Assembly (NCBI GenBank): GCA_016630955.3
Contig: CM049997.1
Span: 310,001 to 374,000 of the forward strand
DNA from: Didymella arachidicola
Lineage: Eukaryota; Ascomycota; Dothideomycetes; Pleosporales; Didymellaceae
DNA: 64,000 nucleotides
Direction of reading: 5' to 3'
Shown here piece by piece: positions 31,618 to 42,438 of this stretch. The notes beneath the pieces are model-generated. The model was given only the letters and a program-made list of their open reading frames with translations, did not search any database and was not told where the DNA came from. Made by a program: the position numbers and the translations under genes. How positions within the stretch are numbered: the first letter of the stretch is position 1; each line of letters starts with the position of its first letter.

Positions 31618-33833
31618 ATGGCGCAACAAAACCAAGGACAGCAACTTCAAGAACTGCATTCGCGCGCTGTCTCGCGCTCACAGCACAACAGAATGGAGTC
31701 CGCCGCCCCCATACAACGCCGAGCTCATGTTCGCAAGCAGTTTGTCCTATGCTTCGACGGCACTGGCAATAAGTTCAGCGGTACAGACGCGGACTCCAAT
31801 ATCCTCAAGATATATCGTATGCTTGATCGCAATGGCGATGATCAGTTTCATTACTATCAGCCTGGCATTGGAACCTACGTTGCGCAGGCCAACAGTTCGA
31901 TGTCGAGGACGGGTCGTATCGATCGTTTCAAGCACTGGTACGCAAAAGCGAAGGACAGCGCCATTGGCACCTCCTTCGACCTGCATGTCATGGCTGGCTA
32001 CCGTGTAAGTCATACGAAAAGCCTTGGTTATGCTCAGACCGATGTTGTATACATCCACGATGCTCGCTCCAGGCGTCGACAGTGCATTCCAGTGTAGATC
32101 GCAGGCTAATCAGTCGTCTAGTTCTTAATGAGATACTACACTCCCGGAGATGACATATTCTTTTTTGGCTTCTCAAGAGGTGCATACACCGCTCGCTTCC
32201 TGGCAGAGATGCTTGATCACGTTGGACTACTCTCAGTAAGACCGAACAGCCCTACAACATGCGCCATTACTGATGTCCCTAGGCCGGAAACGAGGAAATG
32301 TGCCATTTCGCCTGGAAGTAGGTTGATTCTATTAGCTGCCACATACATCAAGCTGACATACGGCTCAGAACATTCCAAAAGTGGCAATGTCGCCTTGAGG
32401 GTAATGAAGAAGAGAAAAAGGAAAAGAAGGAGCTTCTTGAGTTCATGTGCGCATTCAGGGAAACATTCAGTCGACCCGTTCGTGCCATTCGCTTCCTTGG
32501 TCTCTTCGACACAGTCAACAGTGTGCCGCACTTTGAGAGTGCGTGGATGCAGCGAAGCAAATTCCCCTACACGGCACGAAGTTCGGCGCGTGTTATCCGT
32601 CATGCTGTTTCAATCGACGAGCGGCGTGCCAAATTTCGCCAGGACCTCATCTCTCAAGCCAAACCAGACCACACGATGCTTTACAAACGTCACCAAAGAA
32701 GACACCAGAAACAATCCAGTACCAGCGATGAGACAAACGAAGATGATGAGGATTATGAGAAAGACGTCGACCAGCCTAGAGGGCGACGAGACACCCTTGC
32801 TCCACCTGAAAATTTTAGGAATCCGCACGAGACGGCAGGGATTCGTAATTTGAGTCCCAATTTCTCGGGTAGTGGTGTGTCCATTCAGTCGACCGATCCT
32901 ATTCACACGCGAGACTCTTGGGATGAGGACGAAGGTGAACAGGACATCCAGGAAGTCTGGTTCCCGGGCTGTCACGCAGTGAGTCTCCATCTACACACAT
33001 TGTGTTGCGCCAACTGACGAAAGTAGGATATCGGAGGAGGCTGGCCGCTTGACACCGGCCACGAAGCCGCTCTGAGCCATGTACCGCTTGTATGGATGGT
33101 TCGTGAGGCACAGAAGGCTGGCTTAGAATTTGACGAAGAAAAGTTGGAAGCTTTGAATTGCTGCCACGAAGATTCGACATTCGGTGGCCCTCGGCGCCAA
33201 ACAGTTGCACCCATAATTGCCATCGATCCAGGCTCACCCGATGTCAACAGTGGCCGCGTCAACGGCAATGACACTGCAAACGACTCCGTCAACGGCTTCG
33301 TTGACGAGAAGAACACTCTGGAACATCATCATACCCATCCTGACACAGCGTTTCACAGGAAGCTACACTACGCTGCGACACAGGGTCGCATGCACGATGT
33401 GCTACAGTTCAACAACGGTGCTACTACCATGGGTGTTGTCTCCTGGAACGTCATGGAGTATCTACCTTTTCGTCGCATGGATCTCTGCGAAGACGGCTCG
33501 TGGAAAGCCATCAGATGGCCTCTACCTAAAGGCGAGACCCGCGACATTCCAGCCAATGCCATGATCCACTCCAGCGTCATCAAGCGCATGCTGGCCAACC
33601 CCAAGTATAGACCTGGCAATTTGATCGTGGGTGGCGGTGGTCGAGGTGTTAGACGGGCGCCCGAGGATATGGGTATTGGCAAGTGGGTGTGTGTTGGTGA
33701 GGATGGTCACCCTGTTGGTGAGTGCTTCGTCAGAAAGGAGAAGCCCGTCAGAAGGGCTACCGAGAAGAGCTCGCATTCTAATGTGATGCCGGGTGGACCG
33801 CAAGGGAACTATTTCTCAGGCAGGAATGTCTGA
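31618..33833 (+). CDS. DUF2235 (Tle1-like) alpha/beta hydrolase
   Basis: Exons 31618-32004, 32122-32235, 32283-32317, 32369-32978 and 33027-33833; introns of 117, 47, 51 and 48 bp; 650 residues. The domain opens with FVLCFDGTGNKF and DSNILKIYRML. The nucleophile elbow GFSRGAYTARFLAEML has Ser147; later come FLGLFDTVNSVP with the likely catalytic Asp and WFPGCHADIGGGWPL with the catalytic His, whose HA/DIGGGW joint is formed by splicing intron 4. A charged, low-complexity insertion (about 260-370) and an Asp/Asn-rich linker separate parts of the fold. The family includes bacterial type VI phospholipase effectors; fungal members are of unknown role. It faces a HET-domain gene 410 bp away. No signal peptide is apparent. 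Confidence 0.9.
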
Positions 33834-34244
33834 GTACCATCGTCGCGGCGGCTGATGTATAGGCTTGGGGATTCTGTTGCATTGCTGAGTTCCCTCTTTT
33901 CCAAAATCAATCCTACATTTTTCCTCCTACTCCTGATTTGCAAATGCTTGTGTGAGTGTCATTCTGTGCCGACGGACGCCTCTCCTGGAAGAGAGACACC
34001 TTGCATTGCCTGAGCGAGGGCAGGGCAGCGCCAACGCAGAACTTGCGCAGATAGCACATGTAATTGTCTAGGCAAACACAAGCCCATTAAAGGTAAGATC
34101 TAGTCAGGCCTGGAGCGACAGAGTCTCCTTATGCACTGGGACTGGCTTGGGATGGAAGGATTTGACGGCTCGACCGCTAACACAATGCTGACAGACGGCG
34201 AAGTGCTCAAACTCTGCTTCGAAACCACCGACAAAATGTAATTT
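33834..34244. other. convergent intergenic region DUF2235 / HET
   Basis: 411 bp of 3' sequence shared by two tail-to-tail genes. Nothing else was seen. Confidence 0.5.
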
Positions 34245-35987
34245 TCACCGCAAGTCGAAAGTACGATAGTCCTGTCCAACCAGGTACTGCTGCGAAGCTC
34301 TTGGGACAAACAAAATACCAACGAACAGAAAGTGTCCCGCTCGTGGTCGGAGAACCAGAGGTTGACTGAACTGGGGGAAAGACGCAACAACGTCGCCCCG
34401 TTCTGTAGCAAGAGGCGCTAATGCTATGATCTTGCCGGCGGTCTTTACTAGTCTGCGTTGTCTCCAGTACGGCTGTAGTTTTCTGAACAGGGTGAGCTTC
34501 ACCTCATCCTCCCTGGAAGTAGAGCTCTTCTCCAAAGAATGCATCATCTTGGCAACGAGATCGGTGGTAATGGCAGTACTTGCAGGGCTGTGCTTTGACT
34601 GCATCGCGGCATGTAGCATCTTCCAGTTTACTGCCAAGTTGACATCCCACTGGGAGGCGGTTAACGCTTGCAGAAACGCTGTTTCATATAGCATGTACTG
34701 CAGATCTGTTGATCCCTGTCTGTATATGTAGATATGATGCTTCCAGAACTTTGCGACATCTTCTAGTCTTGACCCTGGAGCATCTGGTTCCAATGGTGGT
34801 CCTAGCACGTCGATCCGGTCTGTTTTCCTCCAGCCTTCCAGCTGCAATGTTCCAGTGTCTTCGTTGAATATGTCAGGTCGGGTTGACGGCGGTCCTTGCT
34901 TGAGGCTACGCCGGTGAACGTTTAGAGGCATATATTCCTCTGCGGTCAATTTACACAAGTCGGGAAGCCAGGATGGACGGTCGCGTTTGCGATGATCAAG
35001 GTGCGAACGATGACAGACTTGAGCCAAGAGAATGTAGGTACGTGAGCATTTGACAAAAGCTGACGCGTATTCAAGGAGCGATCGACGGACAGAGCAAGTA
35101 TAATTAGGCTCCAGGCTTTTCAAGAGGTCAGTCAAGTCTGGCGTGATGTGAGTATCGTATGGCAGACCCAACGTCGCATACACTCGGTCTCTCTCGTCAG
35201 CACACCCTAATCCACGGGTACTCGTCAAAACGTCTGCGATGCTTACACCACGTCCTCTGTCATTGAACTCTCGAGTTCGTCGCAGAGCTATCCATGGCTT
35301 AAACGCGGCTTCTTCAGAGAAAAAATAACGGAATCGCCCGTCAAGGTAGATGAAGTCGACTTCTTCGTTTCCCCACATGCATGTGGCTGATTGTGCCAAC
35401 ATGTGTTCCTGGACTACCCATAGGCGTGAGAACCACTCGCAGCGCGACAGCTCTTTAAGAGCATTTTCCAGGGCCTCGACCCCTTCTGGCGTCGATTCTT
35501 GCCTCGGATTCTTGGCCATACCAAATATGCGCCTTGCTTGGTGATTGACATCGGGGCCCAGCCAAACAAGTACATGCTGGGCAGTTGAATAAAGCTGTCC
35601 CATCAGTTTCACTTGGTGACCGCGCTCGGTAGGGTCGTTCTGATTGATGCAGACTGCATCGGCCCACACGTGCCGACTTCGATCCTGCAACCTGATGCGG
35701 CGGAGAGCCCTTGAAAGACTGCGTGTCAAAGGTATGACTCCACCGGGGGTATGTATCTCGCGGTCGAATGTTTTCTTTCCCCAGACATAAGACAAAGCCT
35801 CGAACTTCGGCGAGGTGCCTTTGGCATCTATCAATTCGGTTCGGTAAAGCTCGCCCTTGAGGGGGTCATTTTCTCTGCCGGGATCAAGCCGAAGGATTCG
35901 AATGGTAGATCTCGTTTGCAACGGCTTATACGAGTAAGGCTTGCGGCGCGTGGAAACTTGGACAGCACTGCCTGATCGATGACCCAT
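34245..35987 (-). CDS. heterokaryon incompatibility (HET) domain protein
   Basis: Single exon on the minus strand, 580 residues from the first ATG at 35987. The HET domain (about 62-205) has its three classic blocks: FEALSYVWG, VWADAVCINQNDPTERGHQV and WFSRLWVVQE. It is followed by a variable C-terminal region (AEEYMPLNVHRRSL, a linker, then a Lys/Arg-rich part) with no recognised repeat or NACHT module. HET proteins can trigger programmed cell death on contact between unlike individuals, but most of the many copies per genome have no known role. The open frame extends upstream of 35987 without an ATG, so a short 5' exon cannot be excluded. Rare-codon or RIP-type damage is not evident. Confidence 0.9.
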   Translation of the reverse strand: MGHRSGSAVQVSTRRKPYSYKPLQTRSTIRILRLDPGRENDPLKGELYRTELIDAKGTSPKFEALSYVWGKKTFDREIHTPGGVIPLTRSLSRALRRIRLQDRSRHVWADAVCINQNDPTERGHQVKLMGQLYSTAQHVLVWLGPDVNHQARRIFGMAKNPRQESTPEGVEALENALKELSRCEWFSRLWVVQEHMLAQSATCMWGNEEVDFIYLDGRFRYFFSEEAAFKPWIALRRTREFNDRGRGVSIADVLTSTRGLGCADERDRVYATLGLPYDTHITPDLTDLLKSLEPNYTCSVRRSLLEYASAFVKCSRTYILLAQVCHRSHLDHRKRDRPSWLPDLCKLTAEEYMPLNVHRRSLKQGPPSTRPDIFNEDTGTLQLEGWRKTDRIDVLGPPLEPDAPGSRLEDVAKFWKHHIYIYRQGSTDLQYMLYETAFLQALTASQWDVNLAVNWKMLHAAMQSKHSPASTAITTDLVAKMMHSLEKSSTSREDEVKLTLFRKLQPYWRQRRLVKTAGKIIALAPLATERGDVVASFPQFSQPLVLRPRAGHFLFVGILFVPRASQQYLVGQDYRTFDLR

Positions 35988-36826
35988 ATCGTCGTTTGTA
36001 CCGCTCTTAGGGCACGGTCGGTGTACAAGACGTGATTTAATTTGAGCAACTGTGCGATCGGAGAGAACAAGATGTTGCAAGGCTGAGAAATAGTGCTCTC
36101 ATATGCCAATCCCCAAGGCAGGCGCAGCGAGTGGTTCTGCAGTCAGCAGGTGGCTGTGCTCAAAGCCACTTCTCAAAATGGACGAGCACATGTCATCTGA
36201 AGAACGAGATTTGATGTAGTTCTGGTTTGACAATGACTTGTGGGATTGCGCAGAAACGATGAGTATTCCTAGGTAGCGGTTGCCATGCTCCTTCGTTGTA
36301 GGTCTGACACTACTCAATACACTGTCCACATTTGCAATATGACGCCACAGCACCACACCTCTGTAATGAACCTCCACCATTGGCCAATTGCATACGAGGG
36401 CTGCTGATTTGCAGCTTCAATAACACAGCCAACTGGATGCAGGGCAAACATGCAGTCATCATATTGCTATCATACGGTTTTGGGCTCAGCCCGGAGCATT
36501 AAGGCATGAAGACTGGCCATAAGAAACCAGCTTCCAAACGCATGTGCGGCCGTAACGAGGAAGCTCTAACAGGAAGGTATGCTGACATGACTATGCAACA
36601 GAGGAGAGGAGAGGAAGACATGCACCAAGGTTTGCACCAAGCCACCCAACCAGCATTGACAAGCGTCGGATATCTACCAAAGAAAGGAACCACCAACAGC
36701 AAGGAGTGAAGCTCAGACACTCCCCACCAAAACGTAGTCATCGGTGTCGTGCGACTCTTGACTTGGAGTCGGCTCAGAGCAGCTGAACTCCTGCATCTGC
36801 CTCACAAAGTCGCTCTCCAGATCTAG
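35988..36826. other. intergenic region between HET and LYAR-like genes
   Basis: 839 bp with the promoter side of the HET gene on the left and the 3' end of the LYAR-like gene on the right. No supported gene; short ORFs only. Confidence 0.45.
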
Positions 36827-38552
36827 TCAGGAGCCCCCTTCGGAGAAGAAAAGGACGATCTCGCCCCGGTCGTTGCGCTTGAGGCGGATGTCCTTCCACA
36901 GCTCCTTCTCCTCGTCGGCTTTGTGCAGCGCGCCCTCGCGCTCGCGGTGGTACCTCTTCAACGCCTTGTTCACGCTGACGCCGCGCTCCGAGTCAGGGCC
37001 TTTGTTGATGAAGGACATGAATAGCCCTGCGCGGGTGCTGATGGGTAGTGCGAGCTCGCCTGCCTCGGGGCGGACCATGAGCTGGTTGTTTGCGTCGGGG
37101 GTGGGCGAGCTGGAAGACGAGCGAGTGTACTCGATGGCTTTCAGCTTGCGGTCTTGTGGTGCTGGAGACGCTGATGAGTCGTATTGGCGGCGTCGTCTAA
37201 TCTCAGCTGATCCGTCCTTTCTCTTCTTTGGCCGAATTTTGACGAGCGCGGTGCTAGCTTTGCGCTCTTTGCGCTCCTTCTCACGACCTCGCTCCTTTTC
37301 CTTCTTGTCTTTCTTGCCCTTGGTGTCGCTCTTTGCTCGCTCCTCTTTGATGTCTGCTTTCTTTTCCTTTTGCTGCTGAATCTCCCACTCTTTTTGCGCG
37401 CGCATCAGCGCTTTTGAATTTCCTTGCTTGGCACGCTTAATGGGGCTCAACGGGGAGTTCGCAAAGTCGCCAGAATCCTCAGGCGAGGGCGGGAATTCGG
37501 GTCGGGCAAGCAGTCTATTAAGACCGCCGGTCAGACCAGAGTGAAGCACGGGAGGCGCATCTTCCATCAAAGTATCCTTTGCAGCAGATAGATCAAGCTC
37601 AGCGGGCGACCGCTTGCGCTTGCGCTCGCTCTTCTTGGAAGTGGTCTCGACATCCTTGTCCTTCTTCGACTTCTTCGACTTGGGCGCAGGCGTTGTGTAC
37701 GAGTCGTAGCGTTCGTTCGATGGGCGGACAGGCTCGTCACCATATGCGTAGCCGGTCTGGACGAATGAGGCGTCGTCTGGGAGTTGGAACGACATGACGT
37801 CGGCGATGGCAGGCATGGGCGTCTCGGTGTATGTAGGCGGGGCGCTGTCTTCAATCATGCGGTTCTCTGTTCGCTGCGCGCTCGGTGTCGCGGAGTCGTC
37901 AAGGAAGTCGAACACGTTGACCGACGGCAGAGCAGCCTGCTCATGGTACCCAAGTGAGTGGGCGGCGGGCGGTGGGGTGGGTGCGCGGGGAGGCGCATCG
38001 ACGAGCGCAACGGCATTGTCTTCGGTTGCATCTTGAACGTAGGCGTTGTGTGGCGTGAGAGCCTGCGAGTTGTTGTTATTGTTGCTGTTGTTCTTGTGCT
38101 GCTGGCCCTTTGGCTTCTTCTCCTTGTACAGCTTGCCCTGGTACTTCTGGTCTTCCGTTATGCAGGCCTGCAGGGCACTCGTTAGTTCTCGTTCGGGTAG
38201 GACAAACGCAAGCCGAACGCAAATTTTCCGGGCGCAGAGATACACACACAGCGCATGGAATTTTGCGCATCGAGCTGGAAAATCCGTCGGTCAGAGAGCG
38301 AGGCGTACCGTGTGGGTTCTGTAGCTGGTGCCCGGGAAATGGACCATGCAGTCGAGGCAGGTGTAGGATGCGCCATAGCACTGGTTCCTGTGCGGATCCA
38401 GCTTCTTCTTGGTGAGCACATCACCGCAGTTCTGGACGTTCGAGGTTAGCTTGAGCGCATCTCCCAAGGGGTGAGGGTTGTCTCGCGGAATGCGCGCTGG
38501 TGTTGAGGGGCACAGATAAGTAAACACTCACTTCGCACGAGAAGGAAACCAT
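36827..38552 (-). CDS. LYAR-type C2HC zinc-finger nucleolar protein
   Basis: Minus-strand exons 38552-38532 (21 nt), 38431-38309 and 38167-36827; introns of 100 and 141 bp, long for this window; 494 residues. The joined N-terminus MVSFSCENCGDVLTKKKLDP followed by HRNQCYGASYTCLDCMVHF, YRTHT and CITEDQKYQGKLYK is the duplicated zinc finger of the LYAR family (Cys6, Cys9, His and Cys ligands). The rest is disordered: a poly-Asn patch (NNSNNNNN), Pro- and Ser-rich parts, a Lys/Glu-rich block (about 315-370) and a conserved-looking end (FINKGPDSERGVSVNKALKR, ELWKDIRLKRNDRGEIVLFF). LYAR proteins are nucleolar and bind rRNA or DNA in ribosome biogenesis and growth control. The role is inferred from the family. 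Confidence 0.9.
38062..38091. repeat. AAC/AAT codon repeat encoding poly-Asn
   Basis: On the minus strand a run of AAC and AAT codons encodes the NNSNNNNN patch of the LYAR-like protein. Being codon repeats, the length may vary between strains. Confidence 0.6.
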
Positions 38553-39619
38553 GTTGCGGCAGATCAGACGGTGGACGGCAGACAGTGGCAGGAGCGGTGA
38601 ACAGCTGGCAGGACAAGATCAAGAATAGAGGCGCAGGGTCGGTGAGTGCGCGCCAGCATATACTCGTCTCCTGTGCCCAGTGGTTTCAGTCGCAGTATCA
38701 ACACTCAAGAAAACATGCTAGCGCACAATGCGCCAGCCGGCCGCTAGCGATCCCCCGAGCTGCGCTACAAGACCGCCCCCTGCATGCAGACGCTGCCAGA
38801 AATATCACGCGCCGGACCTGTCAGACGCCAGAGCTGCGCTGCAGCAGACGCAAGCCACCGGGGACGTCACAGAACGGGTGGAGCCAGCCTGACGATCGTC
38901 TGCCCGACCGTGTTTCGCGGGCAACCTGCGACGGGCTGCTCTATACTACCACACGCCCGGCGTGCGGTCTCCTTGAGGGGTGGAGCAGCAGCTCCAAAGA
39001 TACACACTACATGACATCCATCGTAGCAAGACAAGCACGCATCAACAATTTTGATTGCCTTTGTCAAATACATTTGTTTCGCGCTTGCACGCGTGGCTGC
39101 CAGACAGGGCTATTCCTGGCGCTTTCATGGGCGCGTGAGCTCCCATTTGCCCAAATCCAACATGTATAATCTCGAGTCCGCGACCTTGGTCTGCCCTACA
39201 TGTCCGCGTCTCCCTGCCAGAAGAGCGCAGTCGGGCCTGTTTCAGACATCTCTTTGGACTAGTAGAGGCACACTTCCACAGAGTCCGGCTGACCTGGACG
39301 AATTACGATCAGCCGGAAGAACGGGTAGACCCTCGCTGCCCGGGTTCAAGGTGTATCAGCTGCCTCGTGTACAGTGAGACATGTCGATCAAACTCCCCAT
39401 GTTAGCAATGCGCAATCAATTGCTGATGCCCCAACGATTGCTCAGCGCACAAGCAAACAGGGGATGCACATTCTGTGCAGCGCCTTGAATGTCTTCGAAG
39501 GGTGCATCTGAAAGCTCGCAGCACAAAGTCGCCGTCGTCAGCGCGGGGCAATGACTTGGACGAACTGATAGCTATTCTGCAGGTGATGTGTGCTTGTTCC
39601 GTAGTGCGATATGTCAAGA
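38553..39619. other. intergenic region between LYAR-like gene and ERV2
   Basis: 1.07 kb: the promoter of the minus-strand LYAR-like gene on the left, the 3' end of the minus-strand ERV2 gene on the right. A 194-codon open frame (38585-39169, plus) lacks an ATG at its start and a plausible protein composition, so it is not called. Confidence 0.45.
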
Positions 39620-40218
39620 TCACACAACCTTCGGCCCCTTCTCGTCGTCCGCGCAGCCACAGTCGTAGTGCTTTGCTATCTCCTCGCAGTCGAACTCGGG
39701 CTTTTTCAACCGCTTGTTGACGACATTGTGCACAAAGCAGCCCCACTGCGCTGCCGCCTTCTGTGAGGACACCTGCGGCGGGTATTTCTGAAGGACCTGG
39801 CCGAAGTGCTCTGCGCACTCTCCGCATGGGTAGAGGCGCTGGAACAGGTGGACGTACTGCCGCAACGCTTCTTTCTCTTCGTCGCTGGGCTTCTCGGGGA
39901 ATCGGGCGAAGTTGGTGTGCAGGAGCTTCCAGGCTGCGCGGCCGAGTTCTGCTCTGTACACGCCGTGTTAGCTTTAACGTTCTTGTGACCACGTCTATCA
40001 ATCTTGACCTACTTGGCTGTCTCGTTTCCAAGCTTGGGCGCAATCGCGTGGCCTGTCAACAGGGTTTGACTATCTCCGCTCGTGTGACTCTGCTGGTGTC
40101 CATTATGTACAAATGACGGAGCGCCCGGTAACTGTGCTTTGTAGGGCCCAAGAAAGACGAAGAACAGGACGGCGAAGACGGATAGGACGAGAAGGACAAA
40201 ACGTTTTGAGCGTATCAT
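39620..40218 (-). CDS. ERV2: FAD-linked sulfhydryl oxidase Erv2
   Basis: Minus-strand exons 40218-40013 and 39953-39620 (59 bp intron), 179 residues. An N-terminal signal anchor (RFVLLVLSVFAVLFFVFLGP, about residues 6-25) follows a short basic tail, which points to the ER rather than the mitochondrial Erv1. The Erv/ALR domain shows LGRAAWKLLHTNFARFP, the active-site YPCGECAEHF, the FAD-binding WGCFVHNVVNKRL with its HxxVN motif, FDCEEI, and a C-terminal CGC motif that may serve as the shuttle disulfide. Erv2 passes electrons from thiols to oxygen and provides disulfides for folding in the ER lumen. The splice rebuilds AKAELGRAAW in frame. Confidence 0.94.
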
Positions 40219-40706
40219 GATGTCTATATGGATGTTTTATATTGAGCCGCGATCGTAGAGGTATGTAGTGGCTATAGCCATGCAAATCCAAAAGAAGCTT
40301 GTGTTTATTGTGTACCACGGTTCGAGCACAAGATGTAGCCTGGTTCGTGTCAGGTCGACAGGCCACGACGCCAAGATATCTCCGAGAACAGCTCGTGTTT
40401 AGAAGTGGCGACACACTGAGTCCATAGGACTGTGCACAATGTGATCTATTTCTGAGATCCAGTAACAGTGTCCGCCAGCATGCTTCGAGGACAAATGGTG
40501 CGTGTACCCGCAGCTAGCAACAGCTCGCTCTTCGTACATGTCGCGCGGCTGACTCAGGAAAGCGCCGAAAAAGGCGTCACCGATATCGCAGCTGTGGAGA
40601 GCTCGCAGAACGTGGAGGTCATTGAGATTCGAGGACGCCGCAAATTGCCCGTACACAACGACATTTACCCCATGCCCTGAGAACGATCACACATACTACA
40701 TCCAAC
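40219..40706. promoter_or_regulatory. divergent promoter region ERV2 / branched-chain aminotransferase
   Basis: 488 bp between two divergent genes. A 63-codon open frame with an ATG at 40480 ends 27 bp before the aminotransferase start codon, in another frame. It may be an upstream ORF or chance. Confidence 0.4.
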
Positions 40707-42053
40707 ATGTCTGACTTCCCTCCTAAGCCTGTTGATACCATTGGTACGTCATTGCACCGATTGTGATTATTTCGTACTAACCAGCTTGTGAGATTGGAGC
40801 AATGTTGGCTTCAAGATTCGTGAAGGTAAGTCATATCCGCTGCTCCCGGTCAAGATGCATTTCCGGAGGTTTTACTTTTGCATCGTGTCAATTGAGCAAG
40901 AGCTGGGAAACTTCTTGATGCACAACGATGATTATGTCTAACATCTTAAAGTTGCTGGGCATGTCGAGTCACACTACTCGCTTGAGACTGGAAAATGGAC
41001 GGAGCCAACTTTCGTCGAGGATCCTTTCCTGAGGATTCACGGTATGGCGCCTGCTCTGAACTACGGTATGCAGTGCTACGAGGGCATGAAGGCTTTCCGT
41101 TCCCCAGACGATACAATCAATATCTTCAGGCCGAACATGAACGCTGAACGCATGCAGCACTCAGCTTCGTACATCTCTGTTCCCGAGGTACCTAGCGATC
41201 ACTACCTCAAGTGCTGCAGCTTGGCAGTGGGCATGAATGCAGCATATGTTCCACCCCATGAGACAGGTGCAGCTATGTACATTCGTCCTCTTCTTTTCGG
41301 CAGCTCGGCACAATTGGGTCTCAACCCTCCCCAAGAGTACACTTTCGTGGTCTACTGTATTCCCACTGGAGTCTACCACGGCACCAATCCTGTAGATGCA
41401 CTCATTCTCGAGGACTTCGACCGCGCTGCACCTGAGGGCACCGGTTCGGCAAAAATCGGCGGCAACTACGCTCCTGTCCTGCGACACAGCGAGAAGGCTT
41501 ACAAGGCCGGCTTCGGCATTACGCTGCACCTGGACAGCAAGACTCGCAGCGTTGTGGACGAGTTCTCCACATCGGCCTTTATTGGTGTCAAGAAGAGCGG
41601 TGACAAGGTGAAGCTCGTCGCCTCCGGCAGCAAGAACGTCATCAAGAGTGTCACTGGCGACAGTGTTCTCAAGATCGCCGAGTCTTTCGGTTGGGAGACC
41701 GAGACCAGAGAGGTATGTTCTGAAAATGCAATCGTAGGCGACGGTTGACTAAGACATTGCAGATCCCCTACGAGGAAATCAAGGAATTCGACGAGGTTCT
41801 TGCTGCAGGGACAGCGGCAGCTCTGGTGCCTATCAAGTCGATTACCTTGAACTCGAAGAACGATAAGATCACATTCGCGGCCGCAGAGAAGGAGCCTGGC
41901 CCAGCTTGCATCAAACTGCTCACCACCCTCCGCGGCCTTCAGCAGGGCAAGCTCGAGGACAAGCAGGGCTGGCTGTTCAAGGTCGAGAGACCTGCGCAGT
42001 TTGGCAAGACAGCGGTCAACGGTGGCGCTAAGACTGTTGGACAGCTGCCTTGA
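40707..42053 (+). CDS. BAT2: branched-chain amino acid aminotransferase
   Basis: Exons 40707-40743, 40793-40825, 40952-41712 and 41763-42053 (introns 49, 126 and 50 bp), 373 residues. The small first exons give MSDFPPKPVDTIDWSNVGFK, and exon 3 continues with AGHVESHYSLETGKWTEPTF, NYGMQCYEGMKAFR, YIRPLLFGSSAQLGL and the PLP-lysine motif GSAKIGGNYAPVL (Lys191), then EFSTSAFIGV, FDEVLAAGTAAALVPIKSI and the C-terminal LRGLQQGKLEDKQGW. This class-IV aminotransferase interconverts Leu, Ile, Val and their keto acids with glutamate. There is no N-terminal targeting extension, so a cytosolic (Bat2-like) location is likely. Several paralogues are usual in filamentous fungi, so the symbol is approximate. 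Confidence 0.93.
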
Positions 42054-42438
42054 ATGGTGCTGATGAAGAGGAACGGTGATTATGTTAACGACCCCGAAAA
42101 GAAGCGATGAAAAGCAAAGATGATGAACAATAAGCTTTTTTGAAGTAGTCTGTCAAATGATCGACATGTGAAGACTTCAGTGCAACACCAGCAATCTGTC
42201 GTGCACTGTCTGAAATGGAAACGTGCGAGGTCCGCGGTCGACGTCATTGCGATGGCCCCGCGTGCTTGCCCCACGCGCCGGCAATCCAGAGCCCGTCAGG
42301 CAGAAGTTACCTGCATATCTGTAACAAGCACCGAGAAGCACATCATCGTGCATCCCCAGTCGCACACAGTGATCATCAAGTCTCACTATCCTTCCTCAGG
42401 CCTCACCAATTCGGCGTTGCAACACGCCCGACAGAAAC
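42054..42438. other. intergenic region between aminotransferase and NEDD8 protease genes
   Basis: 385 bp of tandem intergenic DNA: the 3' UTR of the first gene and the promoter of the second. Nothing else was seen. Confidence 0.45.

Noticed and set aside
31163..31681. 172-codon minus-strand frame
   Set aside because: Overlaps the start of the DUF2235 gene antisense and has no recognisable motif.
38585..39169. 194-codon open frame on the plus strand
   Set aside because: Its first codon is GTG and its composition looks random; it lies in the promoter of the LYAR-like gene.
40468..40680. 70-codon ORF just before the aminotransferase
   Set aside because: Its first in-track codon is GTG and it is in a different frame; at most an upstream ORF, not a gene.
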